This document shows, piece by piece, positions 1 through 5,774 of a stretch of 8,234 nt of DNA. This DNA comes from Candidatus Poseidoniaceae archaeon (lineage in GTDB: Archaea; Thermoplasmatota; Poseidoniia; Poseidoniales; Poseidoniaceae). Position numbers and translations under genes: made by a program. Numbering within the stretch: the stretch's first letter is position 1; every line of letters starts with the position of its first letter. The notes under the pieces are model-generated. The model did no database searches, had not been told where the DNA came from, and saw only the letters and a program-made list of their open reading frames with translations. The DNA is taken from positions 1 through 8,234 of the forward strand of contig DUHU01000017.1 of the NCBI GenBank assembly GCA_013330765.1, given 5' to 3'.

Positions 1-585
1 GGGATGGTGATCGCCGATCCGTTGACCCTGTACGACTGTTGCCCCACCTCCGATGGTGCGGCTTGCGTGGTCCTTGCTTCTGCAGACGTGGCACGGAAAA
101 TGACCGATACACCGGTGTGGATGCGTGGAAGCGGAGCGGCTGCTGATCATCTTGCGCTGCACGACCGACCGAGCCTTACCACCCTCGCTGCCACACGTTC
201 CGCGGCCTCGCAGGCCTACGCCCAGTGCGGCCTCTCGGCTTCGGACATCGATTTGGCTGAGGTCCACGATTGCTTCACGATCGCTGAACTGTTGGCCACG
301 GAAGACCTTGGTTTGGCCGAATCCGGTCAGGGCGGGCGCTTTGCTCGAGACGGCGAAGGGCGTCGAAATGAAGGCCGTACCACGGTGAACGGCTCGGGCG
401 GGTTGAAGGCCAAAGGGCATCCTTTGGGCGCGACCGGAGCAGGACAAGCCGTTGAGGTGTTCAAGCAATTGCGCGGTGAAGCAGGGCCCAGACAAGTGCG
501 GGATGCCGAAGTCGGTTTGACCCACAACGTGGGCGGCTCTGGCGCGACGTGTGCCGTGCACGTGTTCGGGAGGTCGATTCAATGA
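1..585 (+). CDS. SCP2-type thiolase (acetyl-CoA C-acetyltransferase family), C-terminal part
   Basis: The gene enters from the left edge; 194 codons up to TGA at 583-585 are visible, about half of a normal thiolase of roughly 390 residues. Counting from the ATG codon at 4, HDCFT lies at residues 88-92, and NGSGGLKAKGHPLGATG at about 129-145 includes the catalytic GHP histidine (H139). A Gly-rich end, HNVGGSG, lies near 174-180. In SCP2-type thiolases the HDCF cysteine serves as the second catalytic cysteine, which fits the absence of a classical C-terminal CxG motif here. The nucleophilic cysteine would lie in the missing N-terminal half. Archaeal members commonly condense two acetyl-CoA to acetoacetyl-CoA for the mevalonate route, and the overlapping DUF35-type gene supports that role. 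Acyl-CoA specificity cannot be read from this fragment. The ATG at 4 is internal, not the start. Confidence 0.9.
   Translation, partial: GMVIADPLTLYDCCPTSDGAACVVLASADVARKMTDTPVWMRGSGAAADHLALHDRPSLTTLAATRSAASQAYAQCGLSASDIDLAEVHDCFTIAELLATEDLGLAESGQGGRFARDGEGRRNEGRTTVNGSGGLKAKGHPLGATGAGQAVEVFKQLRGEAGPRQVRDAEVGLTHNVGGSGATCAVHVFGRSIQ
568..574 (+). promoter_or_regulatory. Shine-Dalgarno site for the DUF35-type gene
   Basis: GGGAGGT inside the thiolase 3' end sits seven bases before the ATG at 582. It decides the start at 582 over an upstream in-frame ATG at 549. It also supports translation of the pair as an overlapping unit, with the ATGA stop/start overlap at 582-585. Confidence 0.75.
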
Positions 586-1400
586 TCCTTGACGAACGTG
601 ACGTTGCCGCGGCCGTGCACCGTTTCGATGCAGGCGTTGTGGTGGCCTCGAGGTTTCACCTCGACGGGACCCGTGTCCACGCGCCTGACGGCGACGGCAC
701 AACGATGCTCATCGACGCCCTCGAAACTTGGCATCGTCATGGATTCGTTGGGGACGTTGATGTCGTGCTTTCGGAAGAAGAAGCACCGATCGTCTCGGCC
801 AGTCTCCCGTGGCTGACGGTGCGGGAAGAGGCCCAGTTCGTGGTGCACAGGTTCGCTCATGGAGCTGCCGTGCTTCATCGTGAGCAGGCATTTGATGCCG
901 CAGCCATCACCGTCGCGCCTGCGTTGCACATCGAGGTCAACATGGCTGATCACGAGGCCATGGAAGCGGCGTGGGCCCTCGAACGGAGTGAACAGAACGT
1001 CTCCCAAGGCGCATATGTTTCAGGACAAGTTCACGAATTGGGATTGGTGGCTCGTCTTGGCATGCAGGCTCAAGCAGGGCCAGTTTGGCCACCTCGAGGA
1101 GCCGATCCTGACGGTGGTGCGCCACACGCTGGGCCCACGCTCTCCATGCGTGGTCGCGTTGTCTCATGGACACGCTTGATTGCCGCAGGGTGCCCGTCGG
1201 AATTTGCCATTCGAGCGCCGGTGCTGGATGGACTGACCTCAATGATCCTGGCCTTTGATGAAGGTCCCTCTGGCGTGTTTCTCCATGCCGACGGTCACCC
1301 CTCGGAGGTAGCGATTGACGACGAGGTCAACCTTGTTGTCAGGCGCATCTATGCACAGGACGGAATGTTGCGTTACGGACGGAAAGCCATCCGGGCTTGA
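582..1400 (+). CDS. DUF35-type OB-fold protein with cysteine-free zinc-ribbon remnant and long N-terminal extension
   Basis: 272 residues, start fixed by a strong Shine-Dalgarno site and a four-base overlap with the thiolase stop. Residues about 187-270 resemble the DUF35 OB-fold: GRVVSWTRL, then APVLDGLTSMILAFDEG, and the closing MLRYGRKAIR. Just before it, GPVWPPRGADP (about 166-176) corresponds to the PPR segment of the DUF35 rubredoxin-like zinc ribbon. The usual CxxC pairs on either side are absent, and the only cysteine in the whole protein is C204. DUF35 proteins normally have about 130-150 residues and bridge thiolase and HMG-CoA synthase in archaea. This one has about 150 extra N-terminal residues that I do not recognise. 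Inferred role: scaffold or CoA-binding partner of the upstream thiolase. The OB-fold call is fairly secure; the function of the N-terminal half is unknown. Confidence 0.75.
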   Translation: MILDERDVAAAVHRFDAGVVVASRFHLDGTRVHAPDGDGTTMLIDALETWHRHGFVGDVDVVLSEEEAPIVSASLPWLTVREEAQFVVHRFAHGAAVLHREQAFDAAAITVAPALHIEVNMADHEAMEAAWALERSEQNVSQGAYVSGQVHELGLVARLGMQAQAGPVWPPRGADPDGGAPHAGPTLSMRGRVVSWTRLIAAGCPSEFAIRAPVLDGLTSMILAFDEGPSGVFLHADGHPSEVAIDDEVNLVVRRIYAQDGMLRYGRKAIRA

Positions 1401-1441
1401 GCATGGACACCTTGAAGTCCGGCCTCGGTTCATCGTAGGCC

Positions 1442-2455
1442 ATGGCTGGATTCAATCCGCGCCGGGGCCGTCGTGAAGCCGCAGACAACTTGGCTGTCAA
1501 CGAAGAGGGTGACTGCCCCCGTTGCGGTGGGGACGCGCAACCTTCGACCATGACCGGTTACCTGTCATGCATCAAGTGTGGCTATGAATGGGTTGCCCCC
1601 AACCATGTGGACGCCCAAGCCGGTCCAACACGCGACGATCATCACTACAATTCGGGATTGATTGACCAATTCAAGCAAGACCTCCAGTCGGGCGAGTTGC
1701 GTGACATGCTCGGCATTGACAAGGGTCTTTCTGGTGAGCAAGAAGCCAGCTTGCAGCGTCTGGAAGACAAGTGGATGAGCGGCATGCAGGGCCAATTCAA
1801 CGCTGCAGCCGAAGAACGGAAACCGCTCATGATCAGTTTTGACGATGAGGACAACATCGTGTCCACACGCATTGCAGCCTTCCACATTTTGACCAATGAT
1901 TTCGACGGCGGTGAAGAACTGCGTTTGGAGTACCCAGGGTACGGCACGGAATTCTATGCTTACAACGAAACCAGCCCAACGGGTTGGCGTCGAGGTCGGA
2001 CAAAGGAAGACACCGCTCGCTCGATCACGAACACCATCAACCGTCATTCCAGGCTGGTCTACGCCAACCTTGAGGGCAGCAGCATTCACTTGGAATTGCG
2101 CGATGACAGCCTCAAATCGAGCGCCTTGGTGGTGTTTGCCGATGACCCTGGCGGGCAAGACATCGTGGCGGAAAAGGGTGGCGTGCGCCTCGATTACCGA
2201 GAAATTCAGGTGATTGACGATTACCGAAGTGTGGTCGAACTCGTTCTTGAAGACGGCATCATCTCTCCTTCTGAGGACCAATTGTTGTGGGCCATGCGTC
2301 AACAACTCGGCATCGACGACCATCACCATGTCTCCATTGTGCTCCAGATTTTTGGCGATGAAGCACAAAAAGAATGCACGAAATGCTCCGGAATGGCACA
2401 ACTCTATCCGGAGCACGCAGCATGGTTCTGTCACCAATGCGAGTCGTGGTGCTGA
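1442..2455 (+). CDS. Double zinc-ribbon protein with TerB-like helical segment, function unknown
   Basis: 337 residues. An N-terminal CPRC (25-28) and CIKC (43-46) form one four-cysteine zinc ribbon. A second set, CTKC (312-315) and CHQC (330-333), closes the protein, and the last residue, C337, is an additional cysteine. Between them are a Gln/Glu-rich, probably helical stretch (about 72-125), a mixed middle region (about 128-258), and a segment at about 261-305 containing LEDGIISPSEDQLLWAMRQQ. That pattern, an acidic DG turn followed by SxxE and a helix, recalls TerB-like or tellurite-resistance-type helical domains. No signal peptide or membrane segment is visible. The start at 1442 lacks a clear Shine-Dalgarno site and follows a 41-base gap. 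The gene lies 51 bases before the actin gene on the same strand, so the two may be co-transcribed. I do not recognise the family and assign no function. Confidence 0.8.
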   Translation: MAGFNPRRGRREAADNLAVNEEGDCPRCGGDAQPSTMTGYLSCIKCGYEWVAPNHVDAQAGPTRDDHHYNSGLIDQFKQDLQSGELRDMLGIDKGLSGEQEASLQRLEDKWMSGMQGQFNAAAEERKPLMISFDDEDNIVSTRIAAFHILTNDFDGGEELRLEYPGYGTEFYAYNETSPTGWRRGRTKEDTARSITNTINRHSRLVYANLEGSSIHLELRDDSLKSSALVVFADDPGGQDIVAEKGGVRLDYREIQVIDDYRSVVELVLEDGIISPSEDQLLWAMRQQLGIDDHHHVSIVLQIFGDEAQKECTKCSGMAQLYPEHAAWFCHQCESWC

Positions 2456-2463
2456 GCCAACAT

Positions 2464-2502
2464 CATCCAAGGGATGGTTCATAAGCGAAACCACGCTCGT
2501 GG
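2464..2502 (+). promoter_or_regulatory. Two small inverted repeats in the leader of the actin gene
   Basis: CATCC-AAG-GGATG (2464-2476) and CCACG-CT-CGTGG (2491-2502) are both perfect five-base-pair inverted repeats packed into the 51-base gap before the ATG at 2507. The second ends four bases before the start codon, where a Shine-Dalgarno site would be expected and none is seen. They could be weak RNA hairpins affecting initiation, or chance in GC-rich sequence. Confidence 0.25.
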
Positions 2503-2506
2503 GCCC

Positions 2507-3532
2507 ATGGCCAAAGAGACCCTCTACATCGGAATCGACCTCGGAACCTTCCGTTCCGTCATGGTGTCCTCCGCATCCCACGAAGTGGAAGAATTGACCG
2601 TCATCGGGACCCCCAAGGATCCCGTCGCACGCAACTTCCTGAAGCGCGACGTCCTCTTTGGTGAAGAGGCGCTCAAGAATCGCCTCGCACTCAACTTGTA
2701 CCGACCACTCGAATTGGGTGTCATCAAGGACACGCCCGAAGACCGGCAGTACATCGCCCACTTCATCACGCACCTCATCGGTCTCTCCGACCCAGAGGAA
2801 TACGACCGCGTCGTGGCCGTTATCGGCGCACCGGCCGAAGCAAGCCACGTGGACAAGACCGCGATTTTCGACGCCGCTGCTGGCTCCGTCAACGCCGCGA
2901 TGATCATCTCGGAACCCTTCGCTGTGGCGTACGCCCTCGACATGCTCGAACACACCCTCGTCATCGACATCGGCGCAGGAACGACCGACTTGTGCCGCGT
3001 TTACGGGACCATCCCCGGTCCAGGCGACCAAATGCACACTGGATACGCTGGCGACTACGTGGACGGACAAATCATCAAGGAAGTCCAAGGCAAGTACAAC
3101 GGCGCCCAGGTCACCAAAGACATGGCTCGCCACTGGAAGGAACAGCATTCCTTCGTCTCCACCTCTCCTCCCGAGGACCCCATCATGGTTGACTTCTCCA
3201 TCGAAGGCAAGGCCATGACCCTCGACATCACCGATTGCGTTCAGCGCGCTTGCGAGTCCATCGTGGACCCAATCGTCGAGAACGTCAAGCAACTCATTGC
3301 AGGTTCCAACCCGGAATTCCACGACCAGTTCCGCCGCAACATGGTGTTGGCCGGCGGCGGCTCGGGCATCCGTGGCCTTGGCGCCATGATCGAACGCCGG
3401 CTCTCCGACATGGGTGACGTCAACGTGCACGTGGTCGACGACCCCGTCCGCCTCGGCGCCATGGGTGGTCTTCGCTTGTCCATGGAAGTTCCCGAGGACA
3501 TGTGGAAGAACCTCACCCTCGCGACCCGCTGA
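2507..3532 (+). CDS. MamK/MreB-family actin-like ATPase
   Basis: 341 residues of the actin/Hsp70/hexokinase ATPase fold. Phosphate-1 motif: IGIDLGTFRSVM (8-19). Phosphate-2 motif: VIDIGAGTTDLC (152-163). SEPF (135-138) lies in the actin core. The adenosine loop is LAGGGSGIRGL (281-291). As I recall MamK sequences, several segments match MamK better than rod-shape MreB: the PKD near 37, GTIPGPGDQ (167-175), KEQHSFVS (211-218) and the C-terminal ELP-xx-W-like EVPEDMWKNL. Such proteins polymerise into cytoplasmic filaments that position cargo or shape cells. No magnetosome gene is nearby, so the cargo is unknown. An upstream in-frame ATG at 2474 would add 11 basic residues; 2507 is preferred because MAKETLYIGIDLGT is a normal family start. 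A four-cysteine zinc-ribbon gene precedes it. Confidence 0.88.
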   Translation: MAKETLYIGIDLGTFRSVMVSSASHEVEELTVIGTPKDPVARNFLKRDVLFGEEALKNRLALNLYRPLELGVIKDTPEDRQYIAHFITHLIGLSDPEEYDRVVAVIGAPAEASHVDKTAIFDAAAGSVNAAMIISEPFAVAYALDMLEHTLVIDIGAGTTDLCRVYGTIPGPGDQMHTGYAGDYVDGQIIKEVQGKYNGAQVTKDMARHWKEQHSFVSTSPPEDPIMVDFSIEGKAMTLDITDCVQRACESIVDPIVENVKQLIAGSNPEFHDQFRRNMVLAGGGSGIRGLGAMIERRLSDMGDVNVHVVDDPVRLGAMGGLRLSMEVPEDMWKNLTLATR

Positions 3533-3580
3533 ATCAAGGACGCACACAAGCGGCCAAGCCGCTTTGGAGAGGGCTTGATT
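3532..3580. terminator. Nested inverted repeats between convergent genes, candidate bidirectional terminator
   Basis: The 53-base gap between the actin stop and the SBDS stop holds a perfect 7-bp hairpin, AAGCGGC-CAA-GCCGCTT (3548-3564). An outer perfect 7-bp pair, AATCAAG (3532-3538) and CTTGATT (3574-3580), encloses it. Being symmetric, it would fold in transcripts of either gene. There is no long T-run on either strand, so the classical archaeal oligo-T termination signal is not obvious; the structure may instead mark or protect 3' ends. Confidence 0.45.
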
Positions 3581-3585
3581 GGCCT

Positions 3586-4278
3586 TCAAGATGGAAGTTC
3601 CTTGACTTCGGCTTCACGGTCCAAGCGCATGATTTCTCCAATGAGGTCGGCTTTTCGTGCAGCAGGCACGTCAACGACACCCACCCACGAACCGTCGCCA
3701 AGCCATTCCTCTTTCCTGAGGTCCCCGCGAAGCAATTGATGTGCCCTTCCATAGGCTGCTCCACTGACCTTGAACGCGAGGTTGATGCGTTCAAAGGAGA
3801 GGGGAATGAGGGGCTTGAGGACAGCAATCGCTTCTTTGACCTGAACTTCGAGGCGCTTGAAGGGGTCGACCGAGAATCGGCTTTCCTCCAGGGCGAGTTC
3901 CAGACGTGAACGAGGGTGTGGTGATTTCGAACGGGGGTCAACGGCCTCGCTGTGAATCCGGTGGATGATGCGTTGGCGCATGGCCTCGACCCGGGCTTTT
4001 CGTTGCGCCGTGGTCAGTTGAATGCTGCCACGTTGGAGGATGGTCCTGGTGATCGGGCCCATGTCTTCTGTCCCAAAAGTGGACACCACGTCATCCACCG
4101 CAGGGCGTTCCCCTTGTCGTGCATCGTGAAACACGTCTTCGACGGCCATGAGGTCGTCGAGGTTGACCGAATCAGGATCGTTTCGAAACGCCTCAACGAG
4201 GTCTGGATTGAGGAGCACTTCGTACCGCTTTCCACCGTGCTCCCAACGCGCAACAACGGCGTCGTCAAGGGAGACCAT
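3586..4278 (-). CDS. SBDS family ribosome maturation protein (Sdo1/SBDS homolog)
   Basis: 230 residues, the usual archaeal length. Domain I (FYSH, about 1-88) begins MVSLDDAVVARWEHGGKRYE and ends in the family signature ILQRGSIQLTTAQR (80-93). Domain II (about 94-160) carries the conserved HPRSRLELALEE (121-132). Domain III (about 161-230) is ferredoxin-like and includes EEWLGDGSWV (190-199). In eukaryotes SBDS works with EFL1 GTPase to release eIF6 from nascent 60S subunits; archaeal SBDS is thought to act in large-subunit maturation or to bind ribosomal RNA. The gene follows psmA after 14 bases and is probably co-transcribed with it, as in many archaea. A GGTGA at 4289-4285 lies six bases before the ATG. 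The gene converges on the actin gene. Confidence 0.95.
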   Translation of the reverse strand: MVSLDDAVVARWEHGGKRYEVLLNPDLVEAFRNDPDSVNLDDLMAVEDVFHDARQGERPAVDDVVSTFGTEDMGPITRTILQRGSIQLTTAQRKARVEAMRQRIIHRIHSEAVDPRSKSPHPRSRLELALEESRFSVDPFKRLEVQVKEAIAVLKPLIPLSFERINLAFKVSGAAYGRAHQLLRGDLRKEEWLGDGSWVGVVDVPAARKADLIGEIMRLDREAEVKELPS

Positions 4279-4292
4279 ACACGGTCACCGCT

Positions 4293-5015
4293 TCACTCGT
4301 CGATGGGCTTGAGCCGGTCGATTTGCTTGTTCACGGCCGCGCGGTCGAGCACGCTGTAACCTTCTGCCGTGATGGTCGCGACCTCGACCGCTTCCCTGTT
4401 CAGGTTGCTGTCGTTGGCGTGTTGCAATGCTTCCAGTCCGAGCTTCATGGCGGCGTTGAGGGTCAAATCCTCCTTCCACTTCTGCTCAAAGAATTCGATG
4501 ACGGTGTTACGACCGCTTCCGATGGCGCCTGCGTGGTAGCTCTGGTAAGCGCCGGAGGGGTCGGTCTCGTAGAGGTGGATGCCTTCCGCATCGACACCGC
4601 CGAGGAGCAGCGCAGTACCGAACGGGCGGGATCCTCCGTATTGCGTGAACGACTGCTTGAAGTCACAGATTTTCTTCACGAGGACGTCGACAGGAATGCT
4701 GGCGGCGTAGGTGATGCGGTTGATTTGGGCCTCAACACGAGCGCGTCCAACCAACTGGCGGGCGTCGGCCACAAGTCCGGACGTGGCAACGCCGACGTGT
4801 TCGTCGACCTTGAACACCTTCTCGATGGACTCGGGGATGATCAAACGGGAAATGATGCGCTTGTCGCAGACCAGCACCACACCGTCGCGGAACTTCAGTC
4901 CGGCCGTGGTCGTACCGCGCTTGACGGATTCACGGGCGTATTCCACTTGGAAGAGACGGCCGTCTGGGCTGAAGGTGGTAATGCCGTGGTCGTAACCTCG
5001 TCCGCTGGGTTGCAT
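4293..5015 (-). CDS. psmA: 20S proteasome subunit alpha
   Basis: 240 residues from the ATG at 5015, a normal size for archaeal PsmA. The N-terminal gate helix signature is present: YDHGITTFSPDGRLFQVEYA (8-27), followed by RESVKRGTTTAGL. Further hallmarks are ATSGLVADAR (77-86) and QYGGSRPFGTALLLGG (125-140). Alpha subunits form the outer seven-membered rings of the 20S core, gate substrate entry and dock ATPases such as PAN or Cdc48. They have no catalytic threonine, and none is expected. The frame stays open upstream to 5117, but the start at 5015 is chosen because it matches the family N-terminus and is preceded at seven bases by GGAGG. The gene is first of a psmA-SBDS pair and diverges from dph6. 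The proteolytic beta subunit is not in the window. Confidence 0.97.
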   Translation of the reverse strand: MQPSGRGYDHGITTFSPDGRLFQVEYARESVKRGTTTAGLKFRDGVVLVCDKRIISRLIIPESIEKVFKVDEHVGVATSGLVADARQLVGRARVEAQINRITYAASIPVDVLVKKICDFKQSFTQYGGSRPFGTALLLGGVDAEGIHLYETDPSGAYQSYHAGAIGSGRNTVIEFFEQKWKEDLTLNAAMKLGLEALQHANDSNLNREAVEVATITAEGYSVLDRAAVNKQIDRLKPIDE

Positions 5016-5022
5016 GCTGTTG

Positions 5023-5027
5023 CCTCC
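5023..5027 (-). promoter_or_regulatory. Shine-Dalgarno site for psmA
   Basis: GGAGG on the minus strand, seven bases before the ATG at 5015. It fixes the psmA start against the longer open frame reaching 5117. Confidence 0.75.
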
Positions 5028-5120
5028 AAGACGGCTAAGCCGCCTACGGTTGAACCGCGGGTCCACCCCATTTGAACCCTCTTTCTCCGGTGAAGGAATC
5101 ATGAAGCCCTTCTCCACCGC

Positions 5121-5125
5121 AGGAG
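5121..5125 (+). promoter_or_regulatory. Unusually close Shine-Dalgarno-like AGGAG before dph6
   Basis: AGGAG is separated from the ATG at 5127 by a single base, too close for ordinary initiation. A GTG two codons on (5133) would have a normal seven-base spacing. The protein start at 5127 (MRVAVLSSGGKDS) still looks typical of the family, so the true start is either 5127 or 5133. Confidence 0.4.
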
Positions 5126-5126
5126 C

Positions 5127-5771
5127 ATGCGCGTGGCGGTGCTCTCGTCCGGTGGGAAAGACTCCTGCGCCGCATGGTGGTGGGCCACATGCCGCGGTTG
5201 GGACGTGACCGTCATCGTCACGCTGGTTGTCGAAGGCGACTCACCAATGTTCCAGGTCCCAAACACGCTCCTTGCCCGTGAGCAGGCAGCCGCGGCCGGT
5301 GTCGCATGGGACCATCGAGTGATCGACGGCGAAGAGGGGCCTGATTTTGAGGCACTCGAATCGATGTTGATCAAGCATGACTTGGACGGTTTCGTCAGTG
5401 GAGCGCTGCGTTCGGATTACCAACGGAACAGGCTTGAGCGGCTCGGTGAGAAGCTCGGACTTCGTACGTGGACGCCGCTCTGGCATCAGCGGCCCATCGA
5501 TCACTTGCGAGGTTTGGCCGCACACGGGTTCGACGTCCTCGTGACGTCGGTCTCGGCCGAAGGTCTTGACGAAGCATGGCTTGGTCGCACGCTCGACGCC
5601 AAGGCGTTGGACGAGTTGGAAGCCCTGTCCAAGGTGCACCGGTTCAACGTGGACGGAGAGGGCGGTGAGTACGAGACGTTGGTGCTTCGAGCACCGATGT
5701 TTCCTGAGGGGTTGGACCTGTCCTGGACATCGGTCTGGGACGGTCGTCGTGGGCACCTTGTTGTGAACTGA
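5127..5771 (+). CDS. dph6: Diphthine--ammonia ligase (Dph6/MJ0570-type ATP pyrophosphatase)
   Basis: 214 residues. The N-terminal PP-loop SGGKDS (8-13) marks an ATP-pyrophosphatase of the adenine nucleotide alpha hydrolase fold. The family-specific pieces follow in order: EGDSPMFQVPN (36-46), SGALRSDYQRNRLE (91-104), PLWHQ (117-121) and GEGGEYETLVL (177-187). Dph6 amidates diphthine on the modified histidine of archaeal/eukaryotic elongation factor 2, the last step of diphthamide synthesis, using ATP and ammonium. The length is that of a stand-alone archaeal enzyme without the extra domains of the eukaryotic protein. It is transcribed divergently from psmA, and its TGA abuts the purB stop codon. 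Other PP-loop enzymes share the SGGKDS motif, but the later motifs point to Dph6. Confidence 0.9.
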   Translation: MRVAVLSSGGKDSCAAWWWATCRGWDVTVIVTLVVEGDSPMFQVPNTLLAREQAAAAGVAWDHRVIDGEEGPDFEALESMLIKHDLDGFVSGALRSDYQRNRLERLGEKLGLRTWTPLWHQRPIDHLRGLAAHGFDVLVTSVSAEGLDEAWLGRTLDAKALDELEALSKVHRFNVDGEGGEYETLVLRAPMFPEGLDLSWTSVWDGRRGHLVVN

Positions 5772-5774
5772 TCA
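5769..5774. other. Abutting convergent stop codons forming TGATCA
   Basis: The dph6 TGA (5769-5771) and the purB TGA (complement of 5772-5774) are directly adjacent, with no intergenic base, and together make the palindrome TGATCA. Any terminators for either gene must lie inside the other gene's coding sequence. Confidence 0.9.

Larger units (their letters stand above)
5016..5126. promoter_or_regulatory. Divergent psmA/dph6 promoter region with two matching 11-bp palindromes
   Basis: This 111-base gap must hold the promoters of both genes. Two perfect odd palindromes stand in tandem: CGGCTAAGCCG (5032-5042) and CGGTTGAACCG (5047-5057). Both fit CGGYTNARCCG with five-base arms, and their centres are 15 bases apart. 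They lie 17-42 bases upstream of the psmA ATG, so they would overlap the psmA leader or transcription start. A weaker GGGT-CC-ACCC (5059-5068) follows. The only A/T-richer element is TTCAAAT on the minus strand (about 5077-5071), a poor TATA-box candidate about 55 bases before the psmA ATG. Operator function is inferred from symmetry alone. Confidence 0.4.

Noticed and set aside
2507..3532. Possible magnetosome gene cluster because of the MamK-like gene
   Set aside because: No other mam-type gene is visible; the neighbours are housekeeping genes.
1565..3589. 674-codon open frame on the minus strand, antisense to the zinc-ribbon and actin genes
   Set aside because: It mirrors two well-supported plus-strand genes; its Val/His/Asp/Gly-rich translation has no motifs. 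Its openness follows from codon bias and the absence of TCA, TTA and CTA in the sense codons of that register.
4323..5075. 250-codon plus-strand open frame antisense to psmA
   Set aside because: psmA on the other strand is certain from its motifs; the antisense translation is low-complexity and Val/Asp/Gly-rich.
5016..5117. Longer psmA start at 5117
   Set aside because: The extra 34 residues do not resemble any alpha-subunit N-terminus and cover the intergenic palindromes, while the ATG at 5015 has a good Shine-Dalgarno site.
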